From NCBI GenBank assembly GCA_903945175.1, contig CAJAUM010000103.1:1-40021 (forward strand): a DNA stretch of 40,021 nucleotides, in the 5' to 3' direction. The notes under the pieces were generated by a model that was given only the letters and a program-made list of their open reading frames with translations, ran no database searches and was not told where the DNA came from. The stretch is from an uncultured Bacteroidales bacterium. Lineage in GTDB: Bacteria > Bacteroidota > Bacteroidia > Bacteroidales > FEN-979. The position numbers were made by a program, and so were the translations under genes. Shown one piece after another: positions 16,105 through 23,322 of the stretch (positions are counted from its first letter, which is position 1; every line of letters starts with the position of its first letter).

Positions 16105-16134
16105 AAAAGCTTTTTTCCGTAGAAAAAAGCTTTT
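16105..16134 (-). terminator. A/T-rich hairpin between DUF4295 gene and ftsY
   Basis: A perfect 12-bp inverted repeat, AAAAGCTTTTTT (16105-16116) with AAAAAAGCTTTT (16123-16134), has a 6-nt loop. It lies 21 bp after the DUF4295 stop and 21 bp before the ftsY start. The A and T runs make it a plausible terminator or attenuator in either direction. The low GC of the stem lowers certainty. Confidence 0.5.
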
Positions 16135-16154
16135 CAGTCAGAATGAAAATTGGT

Positions 16155-16316
16155 TTAGCTCTCTTTGTTTGCCAAAAAGTCTTTTAACATTTCATTGGCA
16201 ACAATGGTTTCCCTGAAAACAAACGCATCAGATTTCTTAGATTTAACCATGCGGATGACTTTTGTAAAATCTTTTCCGGAGGTAGCTTTAAACGAAGCAA
16301 CTACTTTCTTTGCCAT
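16155..16316 (-). CDS. DUF4295 small protein
   Basis: A 53-residue protein read directly from the minus strand between ftsY and rpmG: MAKKVVASFKATSGKDF, then KVIRMVKSKKSDAFVFRE and the end LKDFLANKES. Basic, with no signal peptide. Known: DUF4295 is a Bacteroidota-specific small protein always found directly after rpmG. It is thought to be ribosome-associated from this position, but its function is not established. The gap to rpmG is 8 bp, so the two are surely co-transcribed. It is easily missed by gene callers because of its size. Confidence 0.88.
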   Translation of the reverse strand: MAKKVVASFKATSGKDFTKVIRMVKSKKSDAFVFRETIVANEMLKDFLANKES

Positions 16317-16324
16317 ATCGTAAG

Positions 16325-16513
16325 TTATTTAATTTCTTTATGAACGGTAATTTTCTTTAAATAGGAATTGTACTTCTTCAGTTCAATTCTTTCAGGTGTA
16401 TTTTTTTTATTTTTAGTTGTAATGTATCTTGAGATACCGGGAATGCCGCTTGTCTTCTGTTCAGTACATTCTAAAATAACCTGAATACGTTGATCTTTGC
16501 TCTTTTTTGCCAT
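16325..16513 (-). CDS. rpmG: 50S ribosomal protein L33
   Basis: 62 residues. Small large-subunit protein near the E site. The motif VILECTEQK and the stretch [22 protein letters not shown] are diagnostic. Only one of the Cys residues of the zinc-binding form remains, so this is a Cys-poor type. A strong consensus promoter (16542-16572) precedes it. In many Bacteroidota rpmB (L28) is immediately upstream. Here rpmG is the first gene of the transcript and the xerD gene, divergent, takes that place, so rpmB must be elsewhere. Confidence 0.95.
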   Translation of the reverse strand: MAKKSKDQRIQVILECTEQKTSGIPGISRYITTKNKKNTPERIELKKYNSYLKKITVHKEIK

Positions 16514-16541
16514 CTTATGACTTCTTTATTTTTCGGGACTG

Positions 16542-16572
16542 CAAAATTAAACCATTATCCTGAAAAAACAAA
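16542..16572 (-). promoter_or_regulatory. Bacteroidota-type promoter for rpmG-DUF4295
   Basis: On the minus strand, TTTG (16572-16569) and TAATTTTG (16549-16542) are exactly 19 bp apart, an exact match to TTTG-N19-TAnnTTTG. The rpmG ATG (16513) lies 28 bp downstream of the -7 box. Confidence 0.7.
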
Positions 16573-16609
16573 AATTATTTCATACTTTTATTTCTCGTTT
16601 GAAATAATT
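16573..16609. repeat. 10-bp inverted repeat in the rpmG/xerD divergent region
   Basis: AATTATTTCA (16573-16582) and TGAAATAATT (16600-16609) form perfect arms with a 17-nt spacer. The left arm directly abuts the -33 box of the rpmG promoter, and the right arm is 22 bp before the xerD start. It could be an operator, or chance in A/T-rich DNA. Confidence 0.35.
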
Positions 16610-16631
16610 ATAAATCCTTACAGATCAGACC

Positions 16632-17534
16632 TTGAGTATCTGGAATTCATACATACACGGCTTTAAGGCCTATCTTCAGCTGGAGAAATCGTTATCAAAG
16701 AACTCTGTAGAGGCCTATCTGCATGATGTGGCAAAGATAACCCAATTTCTCGAGATGCAGGGTTTATCGCTAGGACCGCAGAAGATTGAACTTCATCATC
16801 TTCAGTCATTTCTGAAATGGATCACTGAATTGGGAATGACAGCGAGGACGCAGGCCCGCGTGATTTCAGGTCTGAAGGCGTTCTATCGCTACCTGTTGCT
16901 TGAAAATGTAGTGACCAAAGATCCGACTGAACTGCTGGAATCGCCAAGGGTAGGCATGAAACTGCCGGTAACGCTCAATCTGGATGAGATTGACCTGCTG
17001 ATGAGCAAGATCGATTTAAGCAAACCGGAGGGCAAGCGTAACAAAGCCATGATTGAGACGCTTTATGGCTGCGGACTTCGTGTCACAGAACTGGTAACCC
17101 TGAAAATATCAAACCTCTTTTTCAATGATGGTTTCATAAAGGTTGTTGGCAAAGGCAGTAAGGAGCGATTGGTTCCTGTCGGGAGCATTGCCCAGGCTGA
17201 AATAAAGTTTTATTTAGCGGAGCTGCGGTCGCATGTCCCGGTCAAAAAAGGACACGAGGATATTCTGTTTCTGAACCGGCGCGGTGCCGGACTCACCCGC
17301 GTCATGATTTTCACCATGATTAAGCGGCTTGTCATCCTGTCCGGGATAAAAAAAAGAATCAGTCCGCATACCTTCCGTCACTCATTTGCCACGCATCTGG
17401 TTGAAGGAGGCGCTGATCTTCGCGCCGTGCAGGAGATGTTGGGACACGAATCGATTACCACCACTGAGATATACACCCATTTGGACAGGGATTATTTGAG
17501 AAGTGCGATTATTCAGTATCATCCGAGGGGGTGA
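16632..17534 (+). CDS. xerD: Site-specific tyrosine recombinase XerD/XerC
   Basis: 300 residues, the standard Xer length. Chromosome dimer resolution at dif in the cytoplasm, together with FtsK. The frame opens with TTG at 16632. No in-frame ATG occurs before the core-binding domain, so TTG is taken as the start. The N-terminal SAM-like domain (about 5-90; LEKSLSKNSVEAYLHDV) precedes the catalytic domain with Arg in YGCGLRVTEL, Lys in GKGSKERLVP, HTFRHSFATHL, LGHESITTTEIY and THL. Unlike the RIT recombinases at the window's left end, it stands alone among core genes with no flanking repeats of insertion, so it is the housekeeping enzyme. Whether to call it XerC or XerD is uncertain. Confidence 0.9.
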   Translation: MSIWNSYIHGFKAYLQLEKSLSKNSVEAYLHDVAKITQFLEMQGLSLGPQKIELHHLQSFLKWITELGMTARTQARVISGLKAFYRYLLLENVVTKDPTELLESPRVGMKLPVTLNLDEIDLLMSKIDLSKPEGKRNKAMIETLYGCGLRVTELVTLKISNLFFNDGFIKVVGKGSKERLVPVGSIAQAEIKFYLAELRSHVPVKKGHEDILFLNRRGAGLTRVMIFTMIKRLVILSGIKKRISPHTFRHSFATHLVEGGADLRAVQEMLGHESITTTEIYTHLDRDYLRSAIIQYHPRG

Positions 17535-17536
17535 AG

Positions 17537-17574
17537 AAGGTAACAAGGTGACAGGGTGACAAGGTGACAGGGGG
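17537..17574. repeat. 8-bp tandem repeat between convergent genes
   Basis: Four units with consensus AAGGTGAC (AAGGTAAC, AAGGTGAC, AGGGTGAC, AAGGTGAC), then AGGGGG. They fill most of the 51-bp gap between the xerD stop and the end of the convergent SDR gene. The same unit family occurs at 34767-34797. Confidence 0.75.
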
Positions 17575-17585
17575 AAAGGGTTGGT

Positions 17586-18380
17586 TTATTTAAATGGTGA
17601 ATTTGGTTCTTTTGCCATGTGGTTGTACACCATTTTATCCATGAATTTCGGAAAGAATTTATTCAGCAGAACGGTCATTTTTCCCTGGGTGGTAAGGATG
17701 AGGCGCTCTTTATTCTTCTCAATGGCACGAATGATATGGATTGCCACATCTGCGGCTGGCATAAGTTTGGTTTCGTCGAGCGGAGTTTCGCCCTGTGAGG
17801 TGCCATCCTTTGAAAGCGCTACGTTGCGGATATTGGAAGCAGTAAATCCGGGGCATGCTATCAGGACGTGCAGTCCCTTCTTCATATTTTCAATGCGGAC
17901 CACTTCCAGGAATCCCTGCATGGCAAATTTCGATGCAGAGTAGCCTGTCCGCCCAGGAAGCCCCTTATATCCTGCGATGGATGACACTCCAACGACAGTT
18001 CCTTTTGATTCCAACAGATAGGGTAACGCAAATTTTGTGCAGTAAACGGTTCCCCAGAAATTTGTATCCATCAGCTGCCTAATCACATCAAGGCTTACTT
18101 CGCTGAACAGCGCACGCATTGAAATGCCGGCATTGTTGATAAGCACATCGATGCGGCCATGTTTTTCAATGGTTTTCGTTATCAATGCCTCGCAATCCTT
18201 CTCCCTGGTTACATCGGTAGGAACATCCATTAGGGATGGTGTGATCTTGATTAATTCAGGATCCTTGATGCCTGAACGTGATGCAAGTACAAGTTTAGCG
18301 CCCCTTCTTGCACATTCAAAGGCCAGCGCTTTGCCGATTCCGGATGATGCGCCGGTGATGATAATTACTTTATCTTTCAT
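17586..18380 (-). CDS. Classical short-chain dehydrogenase/reductase
   Basis: 264 residues, complete. NAD(P)-dependent oxidoreductase. It has the Rossmann motif TGASSGIGKAL (residues 9-19), NNAGI, and the catalytic Ser in GVSSIAGYKGL with YSASK. Arg or Ser after the second strand (LASRSG) suggests NADP(H) preference. The C-terminal region (KNKERLILTTQGKMTVLLNKFFPKFMDKMV) resembles DhrS7/11beta-HSD-like SDRs, which often reduce hydrophobic ketones. Substrate unknown. It is convergent with xerD, divergent from the aminotransferase, and probably a single-gene transcript. Confidence 0.85.
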   Translation of the reverse strand: MKDKVIIITGASSGIGKALAFECARRGAKLVLASRSGIKDPELIKITPSLMDVPTDVTREKDCEALITKTIEKHGRIDVLINNAGISMRALFSEVSLDVIRQLMDTNFWGTVYCTKFALPYLLESKGTVVGVSSIAGYKGLPGRTGYSASKFAMQGFLEVVRIENMKKGLHVLIACPGFTASNIRNVALSKDGTSQGETPLDETKLMPAADVAIHIIRAIEKNKERLILTTQGKMTVLLNKFFPKFMDKMVYNHMAKEPNSPFK

Positions 18381-18455
18381 ATCTGAAATGGTGAAAAGCG
18401 AAATTAATACAATTTACTTCTGCAACCATTTAGTATATTCGTAGATTCAATTTGC

Positions 18456-19649
18456 ATGATGACTGATCGTGAATTATTTTACCGTTGTCTCGGATTGCCA
18501 TCATTTAACCCGATGGCGCTGGAGATTGACAAGGCAGAGGGTATCTATATTTATGCCAAATCGGGTGAAAAATACATCGACCTTGTTTCAGGAATTGCCG
18601 TTAGCAATACGGGTCACCGTCATCCGAAGGTACTTGAAGCGATCAGGGATCAGCTAGACCGGTTCCTTCACCTGAATGTATATGGTGAGTTTATCCAATC
18701 TCCGCAGGTTCACCTGGCCGAACGTTTGACAGGGCTCTTACCCGAGAAACTCGATTCGGTATATTTTGTCAATTCAGGAAGCGAAGCCATTGAGGGGGCC
18801 TTAAAGCTGGCCAAGCGGTTTACAGGCCGTACTGAGATCATTTCCTTTATTGACTCTTACCATGGAAGTACGCAAGGAAGTTTAAGCATCATGGGGAATG
18901 AGACATTGAAAAATTCATTCAGACCTTTGCTCCCTGATGTATGCTCGATCGAGTTTAACAACTATTGTCACCTTGAAAAAATTTCAACACGTACCGCCTG
19001 TGTTGTCCTTGAAATTGTACAGGCTGAAGCGGGGATTGTCCTGATTGAGGAATATTTCCTTCACCAGTTGAAAAGGCGGTGTGCACGCAATGGCGTATTG
19101 ATCATTGTAGATGATGTACAGATGGGGATGGGACGCACCGGCAAACTTTTCAGCTTTGAACATTATGATTTTACTCCCGATATCCTCGTGCTGGCAAAAG
19201 CATTGGGCGCAGGCATGCCGCTCGGGGCCTTTATTGCATCAAAAAAGATGATGGATACCCTGGCGTACAAGCCGGAGTTGGGACATATTACCACGTTTGG
19301 GGGTCACCCGGTGAGCTGTGCTGCCGGCTTGGCAGGCCTGGAGGTGATTTTATCTGAGGAGCTCATCTCCCTTGCGGATGTGAAGGGAAAAAAGTTTAGC
19401 GAGAAGCTTTCCGGCCATCCGGCCATCGCAGATATCAGAAGGGCTGGGCTGGCCCTCGGGTTGGATCTGGCTTGTGCTGAAAAAAGAGGACAATTTATGG
19501 AAGAGGCCTTGAAACAAGGCTTGATTATCGATTGGTACCTGTTTAGACCGGCGACATTCCGCATTGCGCCACCCCTGACAATCACGGATGACGAGATTGA
19601 TCAGGCTTGTATAAAGCTTCTTCGGGCACTGGATCTTATAAGCCAGTGA
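18456..19649 (+). CDS. Class III (ornithine/acetylornithine-type) PLP aminotransferase
   Basis: 397 residues. Fold-type I PLP enzyme transferring an omega-amino group. It shows the early signature YIDLVSGIAVSNTGHRHP, the phosphate-binding VNSGSEAIEGALKLAKR, an aromatic-binding SYHGST, and DDVQMGMGRTG with the cofactor Asp. The Schiff-base Lys is in ILVLAKALGAGMPLGA (about residue 250). The usual DE(V/P)QxG triad reads DDVQMG, a small change also seen in Bacteroidota relatives. The start could be either of two adjacent ATGs. Substrate cannot be fixed: acetylornithine, GABA, lysine or diaminobutyrate donors are all possible, and no biosynthetic partners are adjacent. The aat gene follows after 40 bp. 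Confidence 0.87.
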   Translation: MMTDRELFYRCLGLPSFNPMALEIDKAEGIYIYAKSGEKYIDLVSGIAVSNTGHRHPKVLEAIRDQLDRFLHLNVYGEFIQSPQVHLAERLTGLLPEKLDSVYFVNSGSEAIEGALKLAKRFTGRTEIISFIDSYHGSTQGSLSIMGNETLKNSFRPLLPDVCSIEFNNYCHLEKISTRTACVVLEIVQAEAGIVLIEEYFLHQLKRRCARNGVLIIVDDVQMGMGRTGKLFSFEHYDFTPDILVLAKALGAGMPLGAFIASKKMMDTLAYKPELGHITTFGGHPVSCAAGLAGLEVILSEELISLADVKGKKFSEKLSGHPAIADIRRAGLALGLDLACAEKRGQFMEEALKQGLIIDWYLFRPATFRIAPPLTITDDEIDQACIKLLRALDLISQ

Positions 19650-19689
19650 AGTGCATGTCATACCTTCAATTGGGTGATTTTTGTTCACT

Positions 19690-20367
19690 ATGACCGTTTA
19701 TTTACTGCCAGAAGATCCATTTTTCCCACCTGCTGATGATGCCGAATCTGACGGGTTGATCGCCATTGGCGGTGACTTGTCGGCTGAGCGGTTGTTACAG
19801 GCTTATGCGCATGGCATTTTTCCCTGGTTCCGTGAAGAGGATGATGTGTTCTGGTATTCTCCAGATCCAAGGATGGTCCTGTTTCCGGATCATTTTAAGA
19901 TTCCTGAATCATTGAAAAGAATCATCAGATCACACAAATTCAAGGTGACGTTTGATACCGTATTCGAACAGGTGATCCGCGGCTGCGCTGCAGCTCCAAG
20001 ACCAGGTCAGGAAGGTACATGGATCACGGATGAGTTCATAGAAGCCTATATTGCGCTGCATAAACGGGGCTTTGCCCATTCTGTTGAGGTGTTTTACCGG
20101 GAGGATCTGGTAGGTGGTTTGTATGGCATATCGCTGGGAGCAGCGTTCTTTGGGGAGAGCATGTTCTTTAAAATGAACAATGCATCCAAAGTAGCATTAC
20201 ATGCATTGGTTGAACGGTGCCGCAAAAACGGATTCAGTTTCATCGATTGCCAGGTTGAAACTTCACATTTGCAAAGTTTAGGAGCATCCCTGGTTGACCG
20301 TACAGATTATCTCTCCCTGCTTCAAAAGGCCTTGAAAAACAAAACAATAGCCGGTCCTTGGAGATAA
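19690..20367 (+). CDS. aat: Leucyl/phenylalanyl-tRNA--protein transferase
   Basis: 225 residues. Transfers Leu or Phe from tRNA to the N-terminus of proteins with Arg or Lys at the end, producing N-degrons read by ClpS. Family motifs are all present: FPPADDAESDGLIAIGGDL, YAHGIFPWF, WYSPDPRMVL, then EGTWITDEFIEAY, GGLYGISLGAAFFGESMFF and DCQVETSHLQSLGA. The ATG at 19690 is preferred over a TTG at 19681, which adds only three residues. ClpS, its downstream partner, is encoded at 7586 in the same window. The gene is followed after a few bases by the terminator of the convergent peptidase gene. Confidence 0.95.
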   Translation: MTVYLLPEDPFFPPADDAESDGLIAIGGDLSAERLLQAYAHGIFPWFREEDDVFWYSPDPRMVLFPDHFKIPESLKRIIRSHKFKVTFDTVFEQVIRGCAAAPRPGQEGTWITDEFIEAYIALHKRGFAHSVEVFYREDLVGGLYGISLGAAFFGESMFFKMNNASKVALHALVERCRKNGFSFIDCQVETSHLQSLGASLVDRTDYLSLLQKALKNKTIAGPWR

Positions 20368-20398
20368 AAAAAAAGACTGCCCTGAAAGAGGACAGTCT
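20366..20398 (-). terminator. Rho-independent terminator for the C1 peptidase gene
   Basis: Minus-strand hairpin AGACTG-T-CCT / AGG-G-CAGTCT (20398-20374) with a 5-nt loop, followed by a run of nine T (20374-20366). It lies 18 bp after the peptidase stop and abuts the aat stop codon. Confidence 0.8.
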
Positions 20399-20416
20399 CG
20401 ATTATGGAATTTCAGG

Positions 20417-21628
20417 TTATTCATTCATTCCGAGTTTTTTTCTGATCTCTTTCGGGATCGCATTTTTATGAACCATGATCGCCATGGTTTTCAGCCTTGC
20501 ATAAGGTTCTGATGCATAAAAGTATCCCTTGTACGGACTTCCTTCTGTGCCCCAGGAATTCTTGATCAGGTAGTACTTGGTGCCATTCTGATCCCGGGCC
20601 ATCCCGGTAAGGTGCATTCCATGGTCGTCGGTTGTCTGATAGTTGTCAAATTCAACCTGACGCATCTCCTGTGTGATCTTTTTTTCCGGATTGGGCTTAT
20701 CGAATTTAAAAAGCAGCTTGTCTTTTTCAGAATCAGACATTTTTGTCCACTTTGCACTTTCCATTCCGGTGATTTCAGTCGCATTTTTATCGGGAACCAC
20801 CGCCACCCCGTTTTTCCATGAGAAACCTTTTTCACTTATATCCGCACCCCAGACAACCGTATAGCCTTCATTGATTGAATTGTCAATCACCTCGATAAGC
20901 TCGTCAACAGGCAGGTTGTATACTTCGCCCATCTCCCAGTTATCTGGTATTTCGATGATGAATTTTGAATAAAATGGATGATGCGAATATGAACTTAACT
21001 CCACATAGTCATCGGGATTGAGCCCCAGCATGTCGGAAAAGGACTTCGGATTATATTCCTTTGCCTTGTAAATGAATTTATCAGGAGTCTTGCCAAGATA
21101 GGCATCCAGCAAACCATTGAAACCCTGGTGCCATACGGGTGTGAGCTTTCTGTTCGGATTCTTGAGAACGGCATCCAGATCGGCAAGAAGTACAGCATCC
21201 AATTCTCCGTGAACCGGGTTCGGCTCACCAATGGTATTGCCTGTATAAACTTCTTCGGGTACCATGCCATACTTTTTCAGTACACTGGTTACATCATGTG
21301 CCGCGCCTCCCGGACCGAAATTGTGTTTTCCATTGAACCTGACATACATCAAAGCCTTGTCAGAGTATGCATTTCGGACACAGTACATTTCAGAAAGGTT
21401 AAAGGTATCCTTGCCCTTGCGGAGAAGTTCAGATTCCAGAAAGGAGATGGCGGAATAACCCCAGCAGGTACTTGAACGGTTCTGATTTTTAACGGAGGTG
21501 GCCGGAAGTTGTTTAATCACGCTGAAAACATAGCCTGAATCGGGTTTTTTCTCATTTTCCTGGGCAAAACCAGCATTAAAGGCTGCCAGGATAAGAGACA
21601 CGAGCAAAAGAGCGTAAGCTTTTTTCAT
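20417..21628 (-). CDS. Exported C1-family (papain-like, PepC/bleomycin-hydrolase type) cysteine peptidase
   Basis: 403 residues. The signal peptide is at 1-22 (ending AGFAQ). The catalytic Cys is in NQNRSSTCWGYSAISFLESE (about residue 55). The catalytic His is in TTDDHGMHLTGMA, and the Asn is in YYLIKNSWGTEG, so the active site is complete. The insertion between the Cys and His regions and the order of motifs fit bleomycin hydrolase/aminopeptidase C. Unlike cytosolic PepC this one is exported, a form widespread in Bacteroidota. It has a clear terminator and stands alone between convergent aat and the radical SAM gene. Function: periplasmic or extracellular peptide trimming, inferred. Confidence 0.9.
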   Translation of the reverse strand: MKKAYALLLVSLILAAFNAGFAQENEKKPDSGYVFSVIKQLPATSVKNQNRSSTCWGYSAISFLESELLRKGKDTFNLSEMYCVRNAYSDKALMYVRFNGKHNFGPGGAAHDVTSVLKKYGMVPEEVYTGNTIGEPNPVHGELDAVLLADLDAVLKNPNRKLTPVWHQGFNGLLDAYLGKTPDKFIYKAKEYNPKSFSDMLGLNPDDYVELSSYSHHPFYSKFIIEIPDNWEMGEVYNLPVDELIEVIDNSINEGYTVVWGADISEKGFSWKNGVAVVPDKNATEITGMESAKWTKMSDSEKDKLLFKFDKPNPEKKITQEMRQVEFDNYQTTDDHGMHLTGMARDQNGTKYYLIKNSWGTEGSPYKGYFYASEPYARLKTMAIMVHKNAIPKEIRKKLGMNE

Positions 21629-21676
21629 AGTTTTAAAGGTTTAGTTTGTATAAACGTGACACACGACAAAAAATTA

Positions 21677-22648
21677 TTATTCGAAAGGGTGTATGTTATC
21701 AAAGTCAGGACGATAGAAATCGCTGCTTTCAAATTCCTGTATCCAGCCATGGTACATCCCGAGTTTTTCCATTTCATCAACTACCTGGCTGTACTCAGAT
21801 TCTGTTACGCTCCTTCCGAGTTGCGGATGGCTTTTAACCCGCTCGGACGGGTAATATTGGGCCATCAGGGAGATATGAATCCGGGGAGAAATTTCTTCGG
21901 CCAGAAAGCGTAAAACATTCAGGCTGTTTTTAACCTGATCAGGTAACACCAGGTGTCGGACGATGATTCCTGATTCGGCCAGGTGGTCCTCGCCGCTCAT
22001 CAGTGTGGCCCCTTTCTGGCGATACATCTCTTTCAGTGCTTTTGAGGCGACCTCGGGATAGTCGCGGGCTCCGGAATAATGTCCTGCAAGATCCGAATCC
22101 ATATACTTGAAGTCAGGCAGGTAAACATCGATGATGCCTTCGAGGGTTTTAATTGTTTCGGCTTTGTCATATCCATTGGTGTTGTAAACCCATACAGGTT
22201 TATAACCCAGGGATTGAACGATCTGTATGATCACCTTCATTTGCGGAACGAAATGTGACGGAGAGACAAATCCCACGCGGTTGATTCCCTGATCAAGGAT
22301 TCGGGTGATTTGCCTGATCACCTCTTCCAGCTCCATGCGGTGAAAGGAATGGTTGATGCGGTTATCGCTGATCTGGTGATTCTGGCAATAGATACACTGC
22401 AGGTTACAATGGGTAAAAAAAATATTGCAAATACCCTCCTGACCGCTGATGGCAGGTTCCTCACCCCTGTGGATACAGACGGATGCAATATAAAAATCGC
22501 CGCCACTGCCACAGTAGCCATACCTGCCGTTTATTCGGTCAGCGTGGCAATTACGCGGACACAATGCGCAATTTTCCAATATTTTCAACGGACCGGTCAA
22601 GGAATCGAAATTCAAGACAGAGGAGTATTTTTTCGCTATTTTTGGCAA
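21677..22648 (-). CDS. Radical SAM protein, PflA-like/PflX (COG1313) family
   Basis: 323 residues, cytoplasmic. The N-terminal Cys cluster CALCPRNCHADRINGRYGYC (about residues 27-46) is typical of this family. The radical SAM triad is in FFTHCNLQCIYCQNHQIS (about residues 78-95), giving CxxxCxxC for the [4Fe-4S] cluster. Later parts (VGFVSPSHFVPQMKVI, YLPDFKYMDSDLAGHYSGA, IIVRHLVLPD) match uncharacterised activase-like proteins. Known: relatives activate glycyl-radical enzymes or act with AMMECR1-type proteins, but neither partner is here. Divergent from the HAD gene with only 23 bp between start codons. The HAD gene's -7 box (TATTTTTG, 22637-22644) lies across this gene's first codons. Confidence 0.85.
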   Translation of the reverse strand: MPKIAKKYSSVLNFDSLTGPLKILENCALCPRNCHADRINGRYGYCGSGGDFYIASVCIHRGEEPAISGQEGICNIFFTHCNLQCIYCQNHQISDNRINHSFHRMELEEVIRQITRILDQGINRVGFVSPSHFVPQMKVIIQIVQSLGYKPVWVYNTNGYDKAETIKTLEGIIDVYLPDFKYMDSDLAGHYSGARDYPEVASKALKEMYRQKGATLMSGEDHLAESGIIVRHLVLPDQVKNSLNVLRFLAEEISPRIHISLMAQYYPSERVKSHPQLGRSVTESEYSQVVDEMEKLGMYHGWIQEFESSDFYRPDFDNIHPFE

Positions 22649-22671
22649 TTCAAGTGCAAAACTACGGATAA

Positions 22672-23322
22672 ATGATGATCGAACTTAAAAACTATACCCA
22701 TATCATCTGGGATTGGAACGGGACCCTGCTCAACGATGCCTGGCTTTGTGTGGATGTGATGAACGGGATGCTCGAAGCGCGCGGTCTGCCTCTAAAAACA
22801 GTTGAAGAATACAAGGAATTGTTTGATTTTCCGGTGCGGGATTATTATGTAAAACTGGGCTTTGATTTTGAGCGTGAACCATTCGATGAAGTAGGCATGG
22901 AATTTATACTCCGCTATAACATGCGCCAGGGTGAAACTGTTTTGCACAGGCAGGTCAAAGATGTTCTTTCACAGTTTGAGGCCCAGGGGTTTCTGCAATA
23001 TATCCTATCTGCCAGGGAGCAAAACGAACTGATATCAGAGACAAAGTCGTTGGGCGTTTTCAACTATTTTAAACAGATCCGCGGCCTCGATGACCATTAT
23101 GCCCACGGGAAGATGGATGTGGCGTTGCAATTGGTAAAGGAGATGGATATCGACAGGCGTGAGATGCTCTATTTCGGGGACACCCGGCATGATGCCGAGG
23201 TGGCTGATCAAATCGGCATTGATTGCATCCTTATCACGCATGGTCATCACAGTCGGGAGCGCCTGAAGCCATTGGGCGTACCCTTGCTCTCATCACTGAA
23301 GGACTTAATCTTATTATTATGA
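22672..23322 (+). CDS. HAD-superfamily hydrolase, phosphoglycolate-phosphatase-like
   Basis: 216 residues. HAD motif I reads IIWDWNGTLLND (DxN instead of DxD, a recurrent variant in these Bacteroidota proteins). Motif II is in YILSARE, and motif IV is GDTRHDAEVA with both acidic residues. An alpha-helical C1 cap lies between about residues 20 and 85. Substrate probably a small phosphate ester such as phosphoglycolate or a sugar phosphate. Its stop overlaps the ATG of the large glycosidase gene by 4 bp (ATGA), so it is translationally coupled to the carbohydrate cluster. That hints at a sugar-phosphate substrate, as inference only. Confidence 0.82.
   Translation: MMIELKNYTHIIWDWNGTLLNDAWLCVDVMNGMLEARGLPLKTVEEYKELFDFPVRDYYVKLGFDFEREPFDEVGMEFILRYNMRQGETVLHRQVKDVLSQFEAQGFLQYILSAREQNELISETKSLGVFNYFKQIRGLDDHYAHGKMDVALQLVKEMDIDRREMLYFGDTRHDAEVADQIGIDCILITHGHHSRERLKPLGVPLLSSLKDLILLL

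Noticed and set aside
23223-23318. Earlier start for the large glycosidase gene
   Set aside because: It lies inside the HAD gene, and the signal peptide begins at ATG 23319, which overlaps the HAD stop in the usual ATGA fashion.
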